This document shows, piece after piece, positions 1-10,903 of a DNA stretch of 49,471 bases. Source of the DNA: an uncultured Clostridium sp. (lineage in GTDB: Bacteria > Bacillota > Clostridia > TANB77 > CAG-508). The DNA lies in contig CAKNQJ010000003.1 in the NCBI GenBank assembly GCA_930990645.1, positions 1 through 49,471 on the forward strand, in the 5' to 3' direction. The position numbers and the translations under genes were made by a program. How positions within the stretch are numbered: position 1 is the stretch's first letter; every line of letters begins with the position of its first letter. Under the pieces are notes generated by a model. It had not been told where the DNA came from and ran no database searches. It saw only the letters and a list, made by a program, of their open reading frames with translations.

Positions 1-59
1 AATTGGATAAGTAAATGAATAAGAAAAAGGTAGTGGTACCCGAACATACGGCTACGATA

Positions 60-113
60 GTGTATAATCTGATGTGTAAATACTTTTTGTATTCCACACA
101 CCAGATTATACAC
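60..113. repeat. Long hairpin (gtgtataatctg...cagattatacac)
   Basis: 12-bp perfect outer inverted repeat with an inner tgtgt/acaca stem. Confidence 0.6.
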
Positions 114-196
114 CATCCCGACACTTTTGATGAAAGCTTACAGTAGCAAGAGCTTTACGACGAAAAAGTTCGACCAACACTAATTTAAAATATGAA

Positions 197-247
197 AAAA
201 AGTAGCATAAAATCGAAAAATAAATAAGATTTTATGTTACTTTTTTA
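197..247. terminator. Bidirectional hairpin, terminator-like
   Basis: aaaaagtagcataaaatc ... gattttatgttactttttt inverted repeat. Confidence 0.55.
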
Positions 248-856
248 AATCGATGTTAATTTTTTACAACAAAAATGATTATGATAAAATTTTTGGCATA
301 CAAAAAAGACCATCAATAGAATACAAATGGTAAAATATGGAATAAAGAGAAGAGATAACACGTCATGCAGAATAAAATTGCATTTGATTACAGCATACCT
401 AGAGCAACAGAAAGCTAAATTGAAATAAAATAAACCAGTATTAAATAGAGAAAATGTTTTTTTGAAACGAACTCCATTTTTCTTAGAACATCTAATTTTT
501 AGATAGTCCTTAAAAGTAGATTTATTCTTAGAATAATCAACACCTAATATAGTAAGCCAAAGGAGTGCAACGCACATAAGACCAAATAAAGTAGTAAAGG
601 CATGAATATTGCGTATTCTAGTACTTTTGTATATTGATTTTTAGCTTTACATCAATATTTTAACAAAAAAGGTTTTTTTTGCAATTTATTTTAGATATAT
701 AATACATTCCTTTAAAATAAAAACGGCTCTATAAAAAAGTGTCGGGTATTAAGCAGGCAATACAGTCCCGTAAATTATGAAAGTGCATCTTCAATTATTG
801 ATTTATCAAATCATATATAGTAAAATAATAGTGTAAGATAAAGAGAGTAAAGGAAA

Positions 857-2542
857 GTGATGTTTATGTTGAAGTTGCCATATGGAATAAGTAATTATGA
901 AGAGCTAATAGAAGATGGATACTACTATGCAGATAAGACAATGTATATAGAAAAGTTAGAAAATTTGGCAGAAAAAAGAATAATGTTTTTACGTCCAAGA
1001 AAGTTTGGAAAGACTTTGTTTACAAGTACACTAGAAAATTATTATGATATAAAAAAAGCAGATAAGTTCGATCGACTTTTTGGGAACACATATATAGGCA
1101 AAAATCCAACAGAATTAAAGAATTCGTATTATATTTTAAAATTCAACTTTTCAGGGATAGATACAACTAATGAAGAAACAACAATGCAAGGGTTTAAAAG
1201 AGAAGTAGCATCATCAATAGGAGTGTTTGTACAAAAATATGGATTAGATTTTTTTGTAAACGAAGATGATGAAGCAGAAGGAATATTGGATAATATAATA
1301 AAAGCTTTTTATATACAAAAACCAGAAGAAAAAATATATGTCATAATAGATGAATATGACCATTTTGCAAATGAGTTATTAAGTTTTAACACAAATCAAT
1401 TTAAAAGCTTGGTATCTAAAAATGGTAAAGTAAGAAAATGGTATGAAATACTAAAAAAAGGAACAGAAAGTGTAGTAGATAGAATATTTATAACAGGAGT
1501 AGCACCAATAACACTAGATAGTTTGACATCTGGTTTTAATATAGTCTCAGATAGGACTCAAAGCGAAAGTTTTAACGAAATGATGGGTTTTACTACAAAA
1601 GAATTAGTAAAGATGATGGAAGATATAGGAATAGGAGAAAAAGAGCAAGAAGAGTTATTGCCTATCATGAAAGAAAATTATGATGGATATAAGTTTGCAA
1701 TAGATGCAGAAGAAAAAATGTATAATTCAAATATGTGCTTATACTTTCTAAATGCATATATGGAGAAAAGAAAAACACCAGCGAAACTGATAGACACAAA
1801 CATAGCAAGTGATTATAAAAAATTAGGGAACATGCTAGACCTATGCAGAGGAGATGAAAGGGAAAGAATAATAGAAGATACAATAGTAGGAGAAGGAATA
1901 GTAAGTGAAATAACAGAGAAATTTAATCCAGCAGTAGAATTTGGAGAAAAAGAATTAGTATCAATGCTATTTTACCTAGGATATTTGACGATAGCAGGTG
2001 AGGAGATAGGGACACCAGTATTAAAGGTACCAAATAAATTAATGAGAGAACTATATTCAGAATATTTTATAAAATTATTAAGCTTAGAAACAGATATGAA
2101 CATAACAAATGAATATACAGCAATAAGAAGAGAAATAGCATTAGAGGGAAAGATAGATAAGATAGTAAATATAATGGAAGAATTTTTGAAGAGACTGTCA
2201 AATAGAGATTATGTAAAATTTGAAGAAAAATATATAAAGATAATGTTCTACACAATAGCAAGTAGTATAAATGGGTATGTAGTAAAATCAGAGATGGAAG
2301 TAGAAAGAAAATATCCAGACATAGTAATGATGCCAAAAGAAAGAGATAAAGGATATAAATCAATAATGATAGAGTTCAAATATTTAAGGAAAGATGAAGA
2401 GAGTAAGTTAGAAGAAAAACAAGAAGAGGCAAGAAAGCAAATAGAAGAATATGGCGAGTTTGAAGAAATAAAGGCAATCCAAAACTTGCATAAATATACA
2501 GTGGTAGCGGTGAATGATAAGTTGTATGTGGAAGAAATATGA
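857..2542 (+). CDS. AAA-ATPase-like / PD-(D/E)XK nuclease-like protein (AAA-ATPase_like + DUF1703 type)
   Basis: Opens LPYGISNYEELIEDGYYYADKTMYIEKLE..FLRPRKFGKTLFTSTLENYY and has YVIIDEYDHF and a C-terminal D(I)VM...IEFKY, typical of this widespread gut-Clostridia/Bacteroidetes family. Confidence 0.85.
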   Translation: MMFMLKLPYGISNYEELIEDGYYYADKTMYIEKLENLAEKRIMFLRPRKFGKTLFTSTLENYYDIKKADKFDRLFGNTYIGKNPTELKNSYYILKFNFSGIDTTNEETTMQGFKREVASSIGVFVQKYGLDFFVNEDDEAEGILDNIIKAFYIQKPEEKIYVIIDEYDHFANELLSFNTNQFKSLVSKNGKVRKWYEILKKGTESVVDRIFITGVAPITLDSLTSGFNIVSDRTQSESFNEMMGFTTKELVKMMEDIGIGEKEQEELLPIMKENYDGYKFAIDAEEKMYNSNMCLYFLNAYMEKRKTPAKLIDTNIASDYKKLGNMLDLCRGDERERIIEDTIVGEGIVSEITEKFNPAVEFGEKELVSMLFYLGYLTIAGEEIGTPVLKVPNKLMRELYSEYFIKLLSLETDMNITNEYTAIRREIALEGKIDKIVNIMEEFLKRLSNRDYVKFEEKYIKIMFYTIASSINGYVVKSEMEVERKYPDIVMMPKERDKGYKSIMIEFKYLRKDEESKLEEKQEEARKQIEEYGEFEEIKAIQNLHKYTVVAVNDKLYVEEI

Positions 2543-2546
2543 AACT

Positions 2547-2611
2547 TTGACAAAAGGGACACTCCTAAGTGTCAAAAAATATTGACAAAATCTAGTGTCC
2601 CTAAGTGTCAA
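2547..2611. repeat. GTGTCCC/TTGACA dispersed repeat, 2 units
   Basis: ttgacaaaagggacactcctaagtgtcaa / ttgacaaaatctagtgtccctaagtgtcaa. Confidence 0.7.
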
Positions 2612-2856
2612 ATATTACAAGAATGTTACAGAAATATTACAAATATATTACATTTTGCTAAAATGGTTGAAAAGCAAACATTAGTAGTGTACAATACATA
2701 TATGCTATTAGTGTTTATATGGTTTTTTATTCCATTTGTGTTCGAATAAAAAACATGTCGACCAAGAGAAAAAAATCATACAAAATATTTGAATTAGAGT
2801 TTCTTATGTAAGAAAGTAAGCGATAAATTACGAAAATAAAAAGGAGAAAAAACGAA

Positions 2857-2940
2857 ATGAAAAAGAATACAAAGCTTGAAAACGTTGAAGTTCTAGAGAG
2901 AGAGAGAGAGAGAGAGAGAGAGCAAGTCTTAGAAAAATAG
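2857..2940 (+). CDS. Short ORF MKKNTKLENVEVLERERERERE-QVLEK containing an (AG)14 microsatellite
   Basis: Preceded by aaaaaggagaaaaaacgaa-ATG; dinucleotide tract at 2895-2922; shorter than the supplied ORF cutoff. Confidence 0.35.
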   Translation: MKKNTKLENVEVLEREREREREQVLEK

Positions 2941-3170
2941 GCTTTATTTGTCATGACAAAAATAAAATAGAAATATTAAAAAGGATAGACTTAAAAGAAA
3001 AAGTTTGTGTAAAAGCAAAAAGACTTTTTCAAAAGAGTCTATCCTTTTTGTGCGTGTTTTATGTGATAAAAATAAAGGATAAGTATGCATGAGATAGAAA
3101 TTTTTAAAAGAAAAGAATTTTACAATAGATGCAGCTGAATAAATTTTAAAAGAATGGAGGCGTAAACAAA

Positions 3171-5707
3171 TTGTATAGAGATAAAGTTAGAAGTAAGAAA
3201 AAGCATAATAAGATGCAAGAAACAATTCAACAAAACAGAAATAATAAGTCTGGAATAACTCTGGTTGCACTAGTACTAACAATAATCATAATTATAATCC
3301 TAGCAACAGTAGCAATGAACTTCCTACTTGGAGAAAATGGGTTAATAACAAAAACACAACAGGCAGCAGAAATGTCGGAAATAGAAAGTGTACGAGAAAA
3401 ATTAGAGATAGCAAAAGGAACAGCCGTAATAGATGGGCAAGGATACATAGATCCAGATAACTATTTTGATATAATAGAAGCAGACGGAATAATAGAAAAC
3501 AAAGACACAGATGTAATAGATAATGGAGATGGAACATATGAAGTAACAACGGTAGAGGGATACATATTCATAATAACTCTATTGCCAACCCCAGAAGAAG
3601 TAAAAGATTTAGAGATAGAATATGATGGAAGAGTAGATGAACTAAGAATAAAGAAAATAGAAATAACAGATAAGACAACAAATAGTATAACTATAAATGT
3701 AGATGCGAGAAATGCAGATGGAGCAACATATATATATTCATATAAATTAGATGAAGAAACAAGTTGGAAAGAGGCAGATACAAGTAAAAACAATACATGC
3801 AAGATAGAGGGATTGTTAGAAGGAAAACTATATAATGTAAAAGTAAGAGTAGAAAAAAGTGAGGAATATGCAGAAAAGGAAGTAAGTGTTTTAATGGGAG
3901 AGGTTCCAGAAGGGACAATAACATTTGGAGATACAAAGTGGAAAGGAGATGGAACAGCAAGTATAGTTATAAACAATAGTGCAGAAGGATATCAGTTGCA
4001 ATATCAAATAAATGCTATAGAGGATAATGGTTGGAGAAACATAGACAGCGGAGGAACGGTAGAAGGATTAACATACCCAAGCACAGTATATGCAAGAATA
4101 TTTGATGGGACAAACGGAAGTGAGCATGCAAGCGCAAGTTTGGAAGATAAAATAGCACCAAGCGTAAATGTAACAAGCACAGGAACTACATCAAATAGTG
4201 TAAGTGTAAGTGTAGCAGCAACAGATGCAGAAAGTGGAATGGTAGAAAGTCCAACATACACATATAGCATAAAAGAAAGCAGCCAGCCAGACAGTAGTTA
4301 TACAACGCCAGAAAATGCAAGCAATCTAACAACAAATTCATACACATTTACAGGATTAACCCAAGGAACAAATTACACAGTAAGAGTACAAGTAAATGGA
4401 GATAAAGCAAACAACATAGGAAGTGGAATATTAGCAAATCAAACAACAGGAACAGTAGGAGGGGCAACAGGAGGACTGACAGAAGGAAATATAGTAGCAA
4501 GTAGCCCAACATGGAGTAATGGACAAGCAAGTATCACACTAACTACATCAGTAGCTGGAATGCAGATACAATACCAGAAAAATAGTACAACAGGAAGCTG
4601 GACGACAATCTCAAGTGGCGGACAAGTAACAGGACTAAACCATAATGATACAGTATATGCAAGACTATGGGATGGAACAAATGCAGGAGACTATGCAAGT
4701 GTAACAATAAAAGATGGTACAGCACCAACAATATCAAGCTTCACAGCGACTAATACAACTACAAATAGTATAACAGTACAAGTATCAGCAAGTGATGGAG
4801 AAAGTGGACTAGCAACAAGTGGAAGATATAAATATTATTTAAATAATTCATTAAAAGCAACCAATAATAGTAGTTCATATACATATACTGGCTTAGCAGA
4901 TAATACGACATATACTCTAAAAGTAGTTGTAACAGATAATGCAGGTAACGAAAAAACTAGTAGCAACATAACACAAAAGACACTACTTGATAATACTGCA
5001 CCAGTAATTTCAAGTACATCTTTTAGTTCTAAAACGACAAGTAGTATAACGATAAGAGCAACAGCAACTGATGCAGATAATGACAGAATAACATATAAAT
5101 TATACACAAGCACATCAAGCTCAAGCGGATTTACTCAAAAAGCAAGTACAAGTGCAGCATCAGGTACACAAGTGACATTAACAGCATCAGGATTAAGTCA
5201 ATATACAACATATTATTATTATGTAGAAGCATCTGATGGATATGAAACAAAAAAAGGAAGTACATCATCTGTAAGAACATACTGCCCTGGCACAGGATTA
5301 ACATGTAATGGACCATTCCAAACTAGTCGTGATTGCACTGCGTGTAACCGGTTCAGGTAGGATAAAACATTATTGTACAGGCTATGGTATATCTTCTTCA
5401 AGAAGTTCAGCTAAACCAATGAAAAGGTGTCCGTCATGTCAGAGAGAGTTGAGCGGAGATACTGAATGGCGTGTTGTAGTCAAATGTGATGTTTGCGGGA
5501 AGACGAGTGCTATCACAAAAATTTGTGCGAGATGTAATACAAGAGGGGATTATAGAGGAGTTTATTTTACTGCAGAATATTCTACTGACATAAGCTGTAC
5601 TTCTTGTGGACGGTACAGGAGAATTTATCACGAGTATAAATTGCTCGCATGGCAAATCTAGCACACATCAATATTGCAGCCATGGAAAGACATCACAACA
5701 TGATTAA
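3171..5707 (+). CDS. Prepilin-like N-terminus, fibronectin type III-like repeats and C-terminal Cys-rich zinc-ribbon domain; two +1 frameshifts (CGG at 5349 and 5611)
   Basis: GITLVALVLTIIIIIILATVA prepilin-type hydrophobic helix; repeated FnIII-like segments; ORFs 3171-5360 and 5308-5661 join at CGG, then a second CGG shift extends to TAA 5705-5707, giving CTACNGSG and CTSCGGTG motifs. Confidence 0.75.
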
Positions 5708-5730
5708 AATAAATTGAATATTATATCTAA

Positions 5731-5784
5731 AATGACCGTATCAAGCTCTATATGAAGATTACCATAAGACTTGATACGGTCATT
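5731..5784. terminator. Terminator-like hairpin
   Basis: aatgaccgtatcaag ... cttgatacggtcatt. Confidence 0.7.
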
Positions 5785-5919
5785 AATACAATAAAAAAAC
5801 TCGTCCAAAATCTATAATACATCTGCTATAAAAGGTGAAAAATTATGATAAAAACCATATATTAAAATCAAAAAGTATGATATAATATTTATGTTAATAC
5901 TAATAAAGGAAAGAGGAAA

Positions 5920-7749
5920 ATGTTTAACATAGAAGAAGAGTTAAAAAAATTGCCACATAAACCTGGCGTATACATTATGCAGGATAAAGATGACAAAATA
6001 ATATATGTAGGTAAAGCTATTTCATTAAGAAATAGGGTAAGGCAATATTTTAGAAAAACGAATAAAACTAAAAGAATAGAAAACATGGTAGCTTTAATAG
6101 ACCATTTTGAATACATTGTTACAGACAATGAGGCAGAGGCATTGATACTTGAATGTAATCTAATCAAGAAAAATATGCCTAAATTTAATGTGCTTTTAAA
6201 AGATGACAAAACATATCCATACATAAAAGTTAATGTAAAAGCAGAATTTCCAGATGTATATATCACAAGAAGAATTTTAAATGATGGAGCAAAATACTTT
6301 GGACCATATGCAAGTGCTGGAAGTGCAAAAGAAATGGTTGAGTTTATCAAATCTAAGTTTAAAATAAGGCAGTGCAGAAGTTTTAAGTATAAAGATAGAC
6401 CATGTTTAAATTATCATATAAAAAAGTGTATGGCACCATGTATGGGTTATGTATCAAGAGAAGAATACATGAAACAAATAGATGAGATAATTGATGTATT
6501 AGAAGGAAAAACAGATAAATTAGTTAAACAATTAAATCAAGAAATGTTAGAGGCATCAAAAGGAATGCATTACGAGAAAGCAGCATATTTAAGAGACAAG
6601 CTTATAGCAGTAGAGAGAATTTCAGAGAGACAAAAAGTTTCAAACATCTCAGAAAATGACATTGATGTAATAGGACTAGCTAGAAATGATACAAAAGTAT
6701 GTGTCGAGATATTTTTTGTAAGAAAAAGTAAAATGATAGGAAGAGAGCATTTCTTCTTAAATGATTTAGTAGATGAAGAGTCAAAAGAAATCATATCAGG
6801 CTTCATAAAACAATACTATTTAGATAGACCAGTTCTTCCAAATAAAATTATGATAAGGGAAGAAATTGAAGATAAAGAAGTATTGCAAGAATGGCTTACA
6901 AAAGAAGCAGGAAGAAAGCTCGAAATAAAAACTCCGCAAAAAGGTGAGAAACTAAGACTAGTTGAAATGGCAGAGAATAATGCAAAGATTACTTTGGAAA
7001 ATAAAGAGAAAGATAAAAATGCAATATTACAAGAACTAAAAGAAGTACTAAAATTAGATAAGCTACCTAGAAAAATAGAATGCTATGATATATCTAATTT
7101 ATCAGGAACAAATATGGTTGCAGGAATGTGTGTACTGCAAGACGGAATTATAAAAAAGAATATGTCAAGAAGATTTAGAATAAAAACAGTATTTGGACAA
7201 GACGACCCAAGATGTATGAAAGAAGTAATTGGAAGAAGATTAGTACATTCAATAGAAAATCCAAATGGAGGATTTGGAAGATTGCCAGATGTGATTTTTG
7301 TGGATGGAGGAATAACTCAGATAAGAGCGGCTATAGAGGCAATCGAAGAATTAAAAGAAAAATATAAAAAGGAAAATGCAGAGTTTGACACAAGTATTTT
7401 AGACATACCAATCTATGGAATGGTAAAAAATGATAAGCATCAAACACGAGCATTAATGAACAAAGAAAGAGAAGAATTAGAACTTACAAATGAACTATTT
7501 AACTTAATAACAACATTCCAAGATGCAGTACATGATACAGCAATAGGATATCACAAAAAATTAAGAGAAAAAGAAACAACCAAATCAGCATTAGATGAAA
7601 TATCTGGAATAGGTGAAGTAAAGAAAAAAGCATTGCTTAAAAAATTTGGTAGCATCAAAAAAATTGCAAATGCAGAAATAGAAGAACTAACTAAGATTAA
7701 AGGAATAAATGAAAAATTAGCGAAAAAAATAAAGGAAGAATTGTCATAA
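5920..7749 (+). CDS. uvrC: Excinuclease ABC subunit C
   Basis: GIY-YIG domain (PGVYIMQDKDDKIIYVGKAISLRNRVRQYF), UvrC central and C-terminal HhH domains. Confidence 0.97.
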   Translation: MFNIEEELKKLPHKPGVYIMQDKDDKIIYVGKAISLRNRVRQYFRKTNKTKRIENMVALIDHFEYIVTDNEAEALILECNLIKKNMPKFNVLLKDDKTYPYIKVNVKAEFPDVYITRRILNDGAKYFGPYASAGSAKEMVEFIKSKFKIRQCRSFKYKDRPCLNYHIKKCMAPCMGYVSREEYMKQIDEIIDVLEGKTDKLVKQLNQEMLEASKGMHYEKAAYLRDKLIAVERISERQKVSNISENDIDVIGLARNDTKVCVEIFFVRKSKMIGREHFFLNDLVDEESKEIISGFIKQYYLDRPVLPNKIMIREEIEDKEVLQEWLTKEAGRKLEIKTPQKGEKLRLVEMAENNAKITLENKEKDKNAILQELKEVLKLDKLPRKIECYDISNLSGTNMVAGMCVLQDGIIKKNMSRRFRIKTVFGQDDPRCMKEVIGRRLVHSIENPNGGFGRLPDVIFVDGGITQIRAAIEAIEELKEKYKKENAEFDTSILDIPIYGMVKNDKHQTRALMNKEREELELTNELFNLITTFQDAVHDTAIGYHKKLREKETTKSALDEISGIGEVKKKALLKKFGSIKKIANAEIEELTKIKGINEKLAKKIKEELS

Positions 7750-7783
7750 AACTCACCTCCCTTGCATATAATGGAAAATAGGG

Positions 7784-7837
7784 ACAGGTCTCAAATTCCA
7801 CAAAAGTGGAAAATAGGGACAGGCCTAAGTTTCCACG
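7784..7837. repeat. GGGACAG dispersed repeat, 2 units
   Basis: gaaaatagggacaggtctcaaattccac / ggaaaatagggacaggcctaagtttccac. Confidence 0.65.
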
Positions 7838-7864
7838 AAGCAAGGAAAAGGGGAGGATACAATT

Positions 7865-8104
7865 ATGGAGTATGCAAAAGATATTGTCTTGAATTTGAAA
7901 GCTGGACAAGAGGCAAACAAAAGAGATTGGAGAAGAACAAGAAATAGGAGGAGAAATAACCAAAAAAATGGTATAATTTCAAGAACACTTGGAAAATTAT
8001 TGAAACATAAAATTATTACAACAGTTGCTTTTGCAACGATAGGATTTATGGCAATTGATATTTATCTTGTAACTAGTTTTGTAAATGTTTTAGGAAGAAT
8101 TTGA
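7865..8104 (+). CDS. Small membrane-anchored hypothetical protein
   Basis: Basic N-terminus followed by one TM segment (IITTVAFATIGFMAIDIYLV). Confidence 0.6.
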   Translation: MEYAKDIVLNLKAGQEANKRDWRRTRNRRRNNQKNGIISRTLGKLLKHKIITTVAFATIGFMAIDIYLVTSFVNVLGRI

Positions 8105-8130
8105 AAACTCGAACAAAGGGAAGGAATAAA

Positions 8131-8988
8131 ATGGAAGTAGCAAATAATTGGAAAGATTATGAAATACTAGATATGGCAAATGGAGAGAAATTAGAAAGAT
8201 GGGGAGATGTTATACTAATAAGACCAGACCCACAGATAATTTGGAAAAGCAAAAGCTTTCCTAAAAAGTGGGAAAGCGCAAATGCAAGATATAACAGAAG
8301 TTCATCTGGTGGAGGAGGCTGGAAGTATAATAAAAAGATGCCTGAGAATTGGCAGATAAAATATAAAGACCTAACATTTAATATTAAGCCAATGGGATTT
8401 AAACACACTGGCTTATTTCCTGAGCAAGCAGTTAATTGGGATTGGATGATATCAAAAATAAAAAATGCAAAAAGAGATATAAAAGTTTTAAATCTATTTG
8501 CTTATACAGGAGGAGCAACTGTAGCATGTAGCTATGCAGGTGCTTCAGTATGTCATGTGGATAGCTCAAAGGGAATGACAACATGGGCAAAAGAGAATGT
8601 GGCATCATCTGGTTTAGAAAAAAGACCTATTAGATTTATAGTAGATGATGTTGTGAAATTTGTAAATAGAGAAATTCGAAGAGGAAACAAATATGATGCA
8701 ATAATAATGGACCCACCTTCTTATGGAAGAGGAACAAATGGAGAAGTGTGGAAATTTGAGGAGAATATAGCTGATTTAGTGGAAGTATGTACAAAAGTAT
8801 TGTCAGACAATCCATTATTCTTCTTGATTAATTCATATACAACTGGAATTTCTAGTACAGTATTAGAAGATATTTTGAGATTAAATATAAAAAAGAATGG
8901 AAAATTCTCACATGGAGAAATAGGACTTCCTATGAGAGATTCGAAGTTGATATTGCCTTGTGGTATTTATGGCAAATGGGAGAGTTAG
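8131..8988 (+). CDS. Class I SAM-dependent (rRNA) methyltransferase
   Basis: VLNLFAYTGGATVACSYAGASVCHVDSSKGMTTWAKENV and IIMDPPSYGRG motifs; the 8101 ORF start extends upstream of the likely ATG. Confidence 0.85.
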   Translation: MEVANNWKDYEILDMANGEKLERWGDVILIRPDPQIIWKSKSFPKKWESANARYNRSSSGGGGWKYNKKMPENWQIKYKDLTFNIKPMGFKHTGLFPEQAVNWDWMISKIKNAKRDIKVLNLFAYTGGATVACSYAGASVCHVDSSKGMTTWAKENVASSGLEKRPIRFIVDDVVKFVNREIRRGNKYDAIIMDPPSYGRGTNGEVWKFEENIADLVEVCTKVLSDNPLFFLINSYTTGISSTVLEDILRLNIKKNGKFSHGEIGLPMRDSKLILPCGIYGKWES

Positions 8989-9108
8989 CTACAAAATAAA
9001 CGGCGTCTTGCGTTGTTAAAATTTAGATGAAAAATCCTCAGCGTACACCAAGTACGCTTCCGGTTTTTCACTAAATTTTGCCTAGCAATACTTGTTTCTT
9101 TTGTAGCT
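8987..9108. repeat. Long nested hairpin repeat, copy A
   Basis: agctacaaaa...ttttgtagct outer arms; core agcgtacaccaagtacgct. Confidence 0.75.
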
Positions 9109-9135
9109 ATATAATAGTTAGAATAGGAGAAAGAA

Positions 9136-9823
9136 ATGCAGAAATTAAAAGTAATATTTGAAGACAATCACATAATAGTAGTAGAAAAGCCAGTAAACAT
9201 CCCATCACAGGGAGATAAAACTGGTGATATAGATATGCTTACAATAATAAAAGATTATTTAAAGGAGAAATACAATAAACCTGGAAACGTGTACTTAGGT
9301 TTAATACATAGGTTAGACAGGCCAGTTGGTGGAGTTATGGTGTTTGCTAAAACATCTAAAGCAGCGGCGAGATTAAGTGAGCAGGTTAGAGAAAAGGTAT
9401 TTCAAAAAACGTATTTAGTAGTTGTGAATGGAAAGATGGAAGAGGAGAAGCGGATGCTTGGAAGATTATCTGCTAAAAAACGAGAGAAACAATATGAGCA
9501 AAGTTGTAAAAGAAGGTACAAAAAATGCAAAATATGCTTTACTTGATTATAAAGTGCTGAAATATAATGAAGAGATTAATTTGTCAGTTTTAAAAATAAA
9601 TTTACATACAGGTAGGCATCATCAAATAAGGGTACAACTTTCGAGTAGGGATCATAGCATATATGGTGACCAAAAGTATGGAGGAAGAGGACATGGTAAG
9701 CAAATTGCACTTTGGGCGTATACTTTAAAGATTGTACACCCAATAACCAAGGAAGAAATGACGTTCAAATCTATACCAGAATTAAATGGAACATGGAAAA
9801 TATTAGAAGGATTAGAATTATAG
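9136..9823 (+). CDS. RluA-family pseudouridine synthase, +1 frameshift at CGG 9451-9453
   Basis: ORFs 9136-9546 (HRLDRPVGGVMVFAKTSKAA) and 9428-9823 (GRHHQIRVQLSS, GDQKYGG) are consecutive halves of one protein. Confidence 0.9.
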
Positions 9824-9846
9824 AAGCTAGAGATAGCTTCTTTTTA
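9823..9846 (+). terminator. Rho-independent terminator-like hairpin
   Basis: agaagctagagatagcttcttttt. Confidence 0.75.
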
Positions 9847-9980
9847 TGTTAATTTTATGAAAATACAAAAATATTATACGAAACGAAAAAAACAAATTTT
9901 TATATAATATAAAACCTCATTTGTATAAGAAATAAAAAATATGTCACAAAAAGTATTATTATAATCTCAGTTCAAATGAG

Positions 9981-10634
9981 GTGAGCAAATTGATAGATAA
10001 ATTATGCAGTTACATATTAGAAAAGATGAAGAAAAAAATGCCAGAAATTGATGAAGAACAATCAGAAATAATTACTTATGGACTACAACTGATAATCGGA
10101 GAAATACCTAAATTATTTTTGATATTTGCAGTTGGATTTCTGTTTGGAGTAGGCTGGTATATGCTATTTGCTTATATTGCAATACTACCATATAGAGCAA
10201 TGTCAGGAGGATTTCACTTAAAAACACATCTGGGATGCATAATAGGAACACTATTGTTCTATTATGGAAATATAATAATCAGCAGTTTACTATATTTAGA
10301 CAATATACAAAAATATATTTTGATAGGGTTAACATACATATTTGGAATACTTATGGTAAGCATATATGCACCAGCAGATACAGAGAATGTGCCTATTATA
10401 AGCAAACATGAAAGAAGAAAGAAAAAAATATTATCATTTTTTACTTTATCATTAACATTAATTGCAGCAGCTTTTATACCAGATAGAATGTTATCAAACA
10501 TATTGATAATAGGAACAATTATTCAATCTTTATCAATAACTAGATTAGCATATAAAATTACAAATAATAAATATGGATATGAAGTATATGCAGAAGAAAC
10601 AGCCAATAGTGCAATACAAGAAAATAATGCATAA
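9981..10634 (+). CDS. agrB: Accessory gene regulator B, AgrB-type peptide-processing protease
   Basis: Multi-TM protein with YRAMSGGFHLKTHLGC (His/Cys catalytic region). Confidence 0.93.
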   Translation: MSKLIDKLCSYILEKMKKKMPEIDEEQSEIITYGLQLIIGEIPKLFLIFAVGFLFGVGWYMLFAYIAILPYRAMSGGFHLKTHLGCIIGTLLFYYGNIIISSLLYLDNIQKYILIGLTYIFGILMVSIYAPADTENVPIISKHERRKKKILSFFTLSLTLIAAAFIPDRMLSNILIIGTIIQSLSITRLAYKITNNKYGYEVYAEETANSAIQENNA

Positions 10635-10732
10635 AATTTAAAATACAAAAATAAAATTAATAAATTAGTTAATAAACATTAGCCGGCAATGTTTTATTAT
10701 ATAAATAATCAAACAAATGGGGGGAAGAATAT

Positions 10733-10855
10733 ATGTTAAAAACTTTAGCAAAAATGGCTGAAAAATATGCAAAATCAACAAACACAGCATGCTATATATG
10801 TAGTATTTTTCATCAACCAAAAATGCCAGCATCTTTAATTAAAAAGGATAAATAA
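10733..10855 (+). CDS. agrD: AgrD-type cyclic lactone autoinducer prepeptide, 40 aa
   Basis: MLKTLAKMAEKYAKSTNTACYICSIFHQPKMPASLIKKDK; directly downstream of agrB; C-terminal xxPKxP motif; SD gggggaag upstream. Confidence 0.88.
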   Translation: MLKTLAKMAEKYAKSTNTACYICSIFHQPKMPASLIKKDK

Positions 10856-10903
10856 AAAGCAAATAACAATTATTTCCAAAAAATAAAATAAAAAATTCGA
10901 CAA

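Noticed and set aside
1665-2363. Minus-strand Leu/Phe/Tyr-rich ORFs opposite real genes (also 3292-5316, 27945-28256 and similar)
   Set aside because: Low-complexity antisense shadows of AT-rich coding sequence; no recognisable motifs or SD.
7762-7947. ORF MHIMENRDRSQIPQKWKIGTGL...
   Set aside because: Runs through the GGGACAG repeats and overlaps the better-supported 7865-8104 ORF in another frame.
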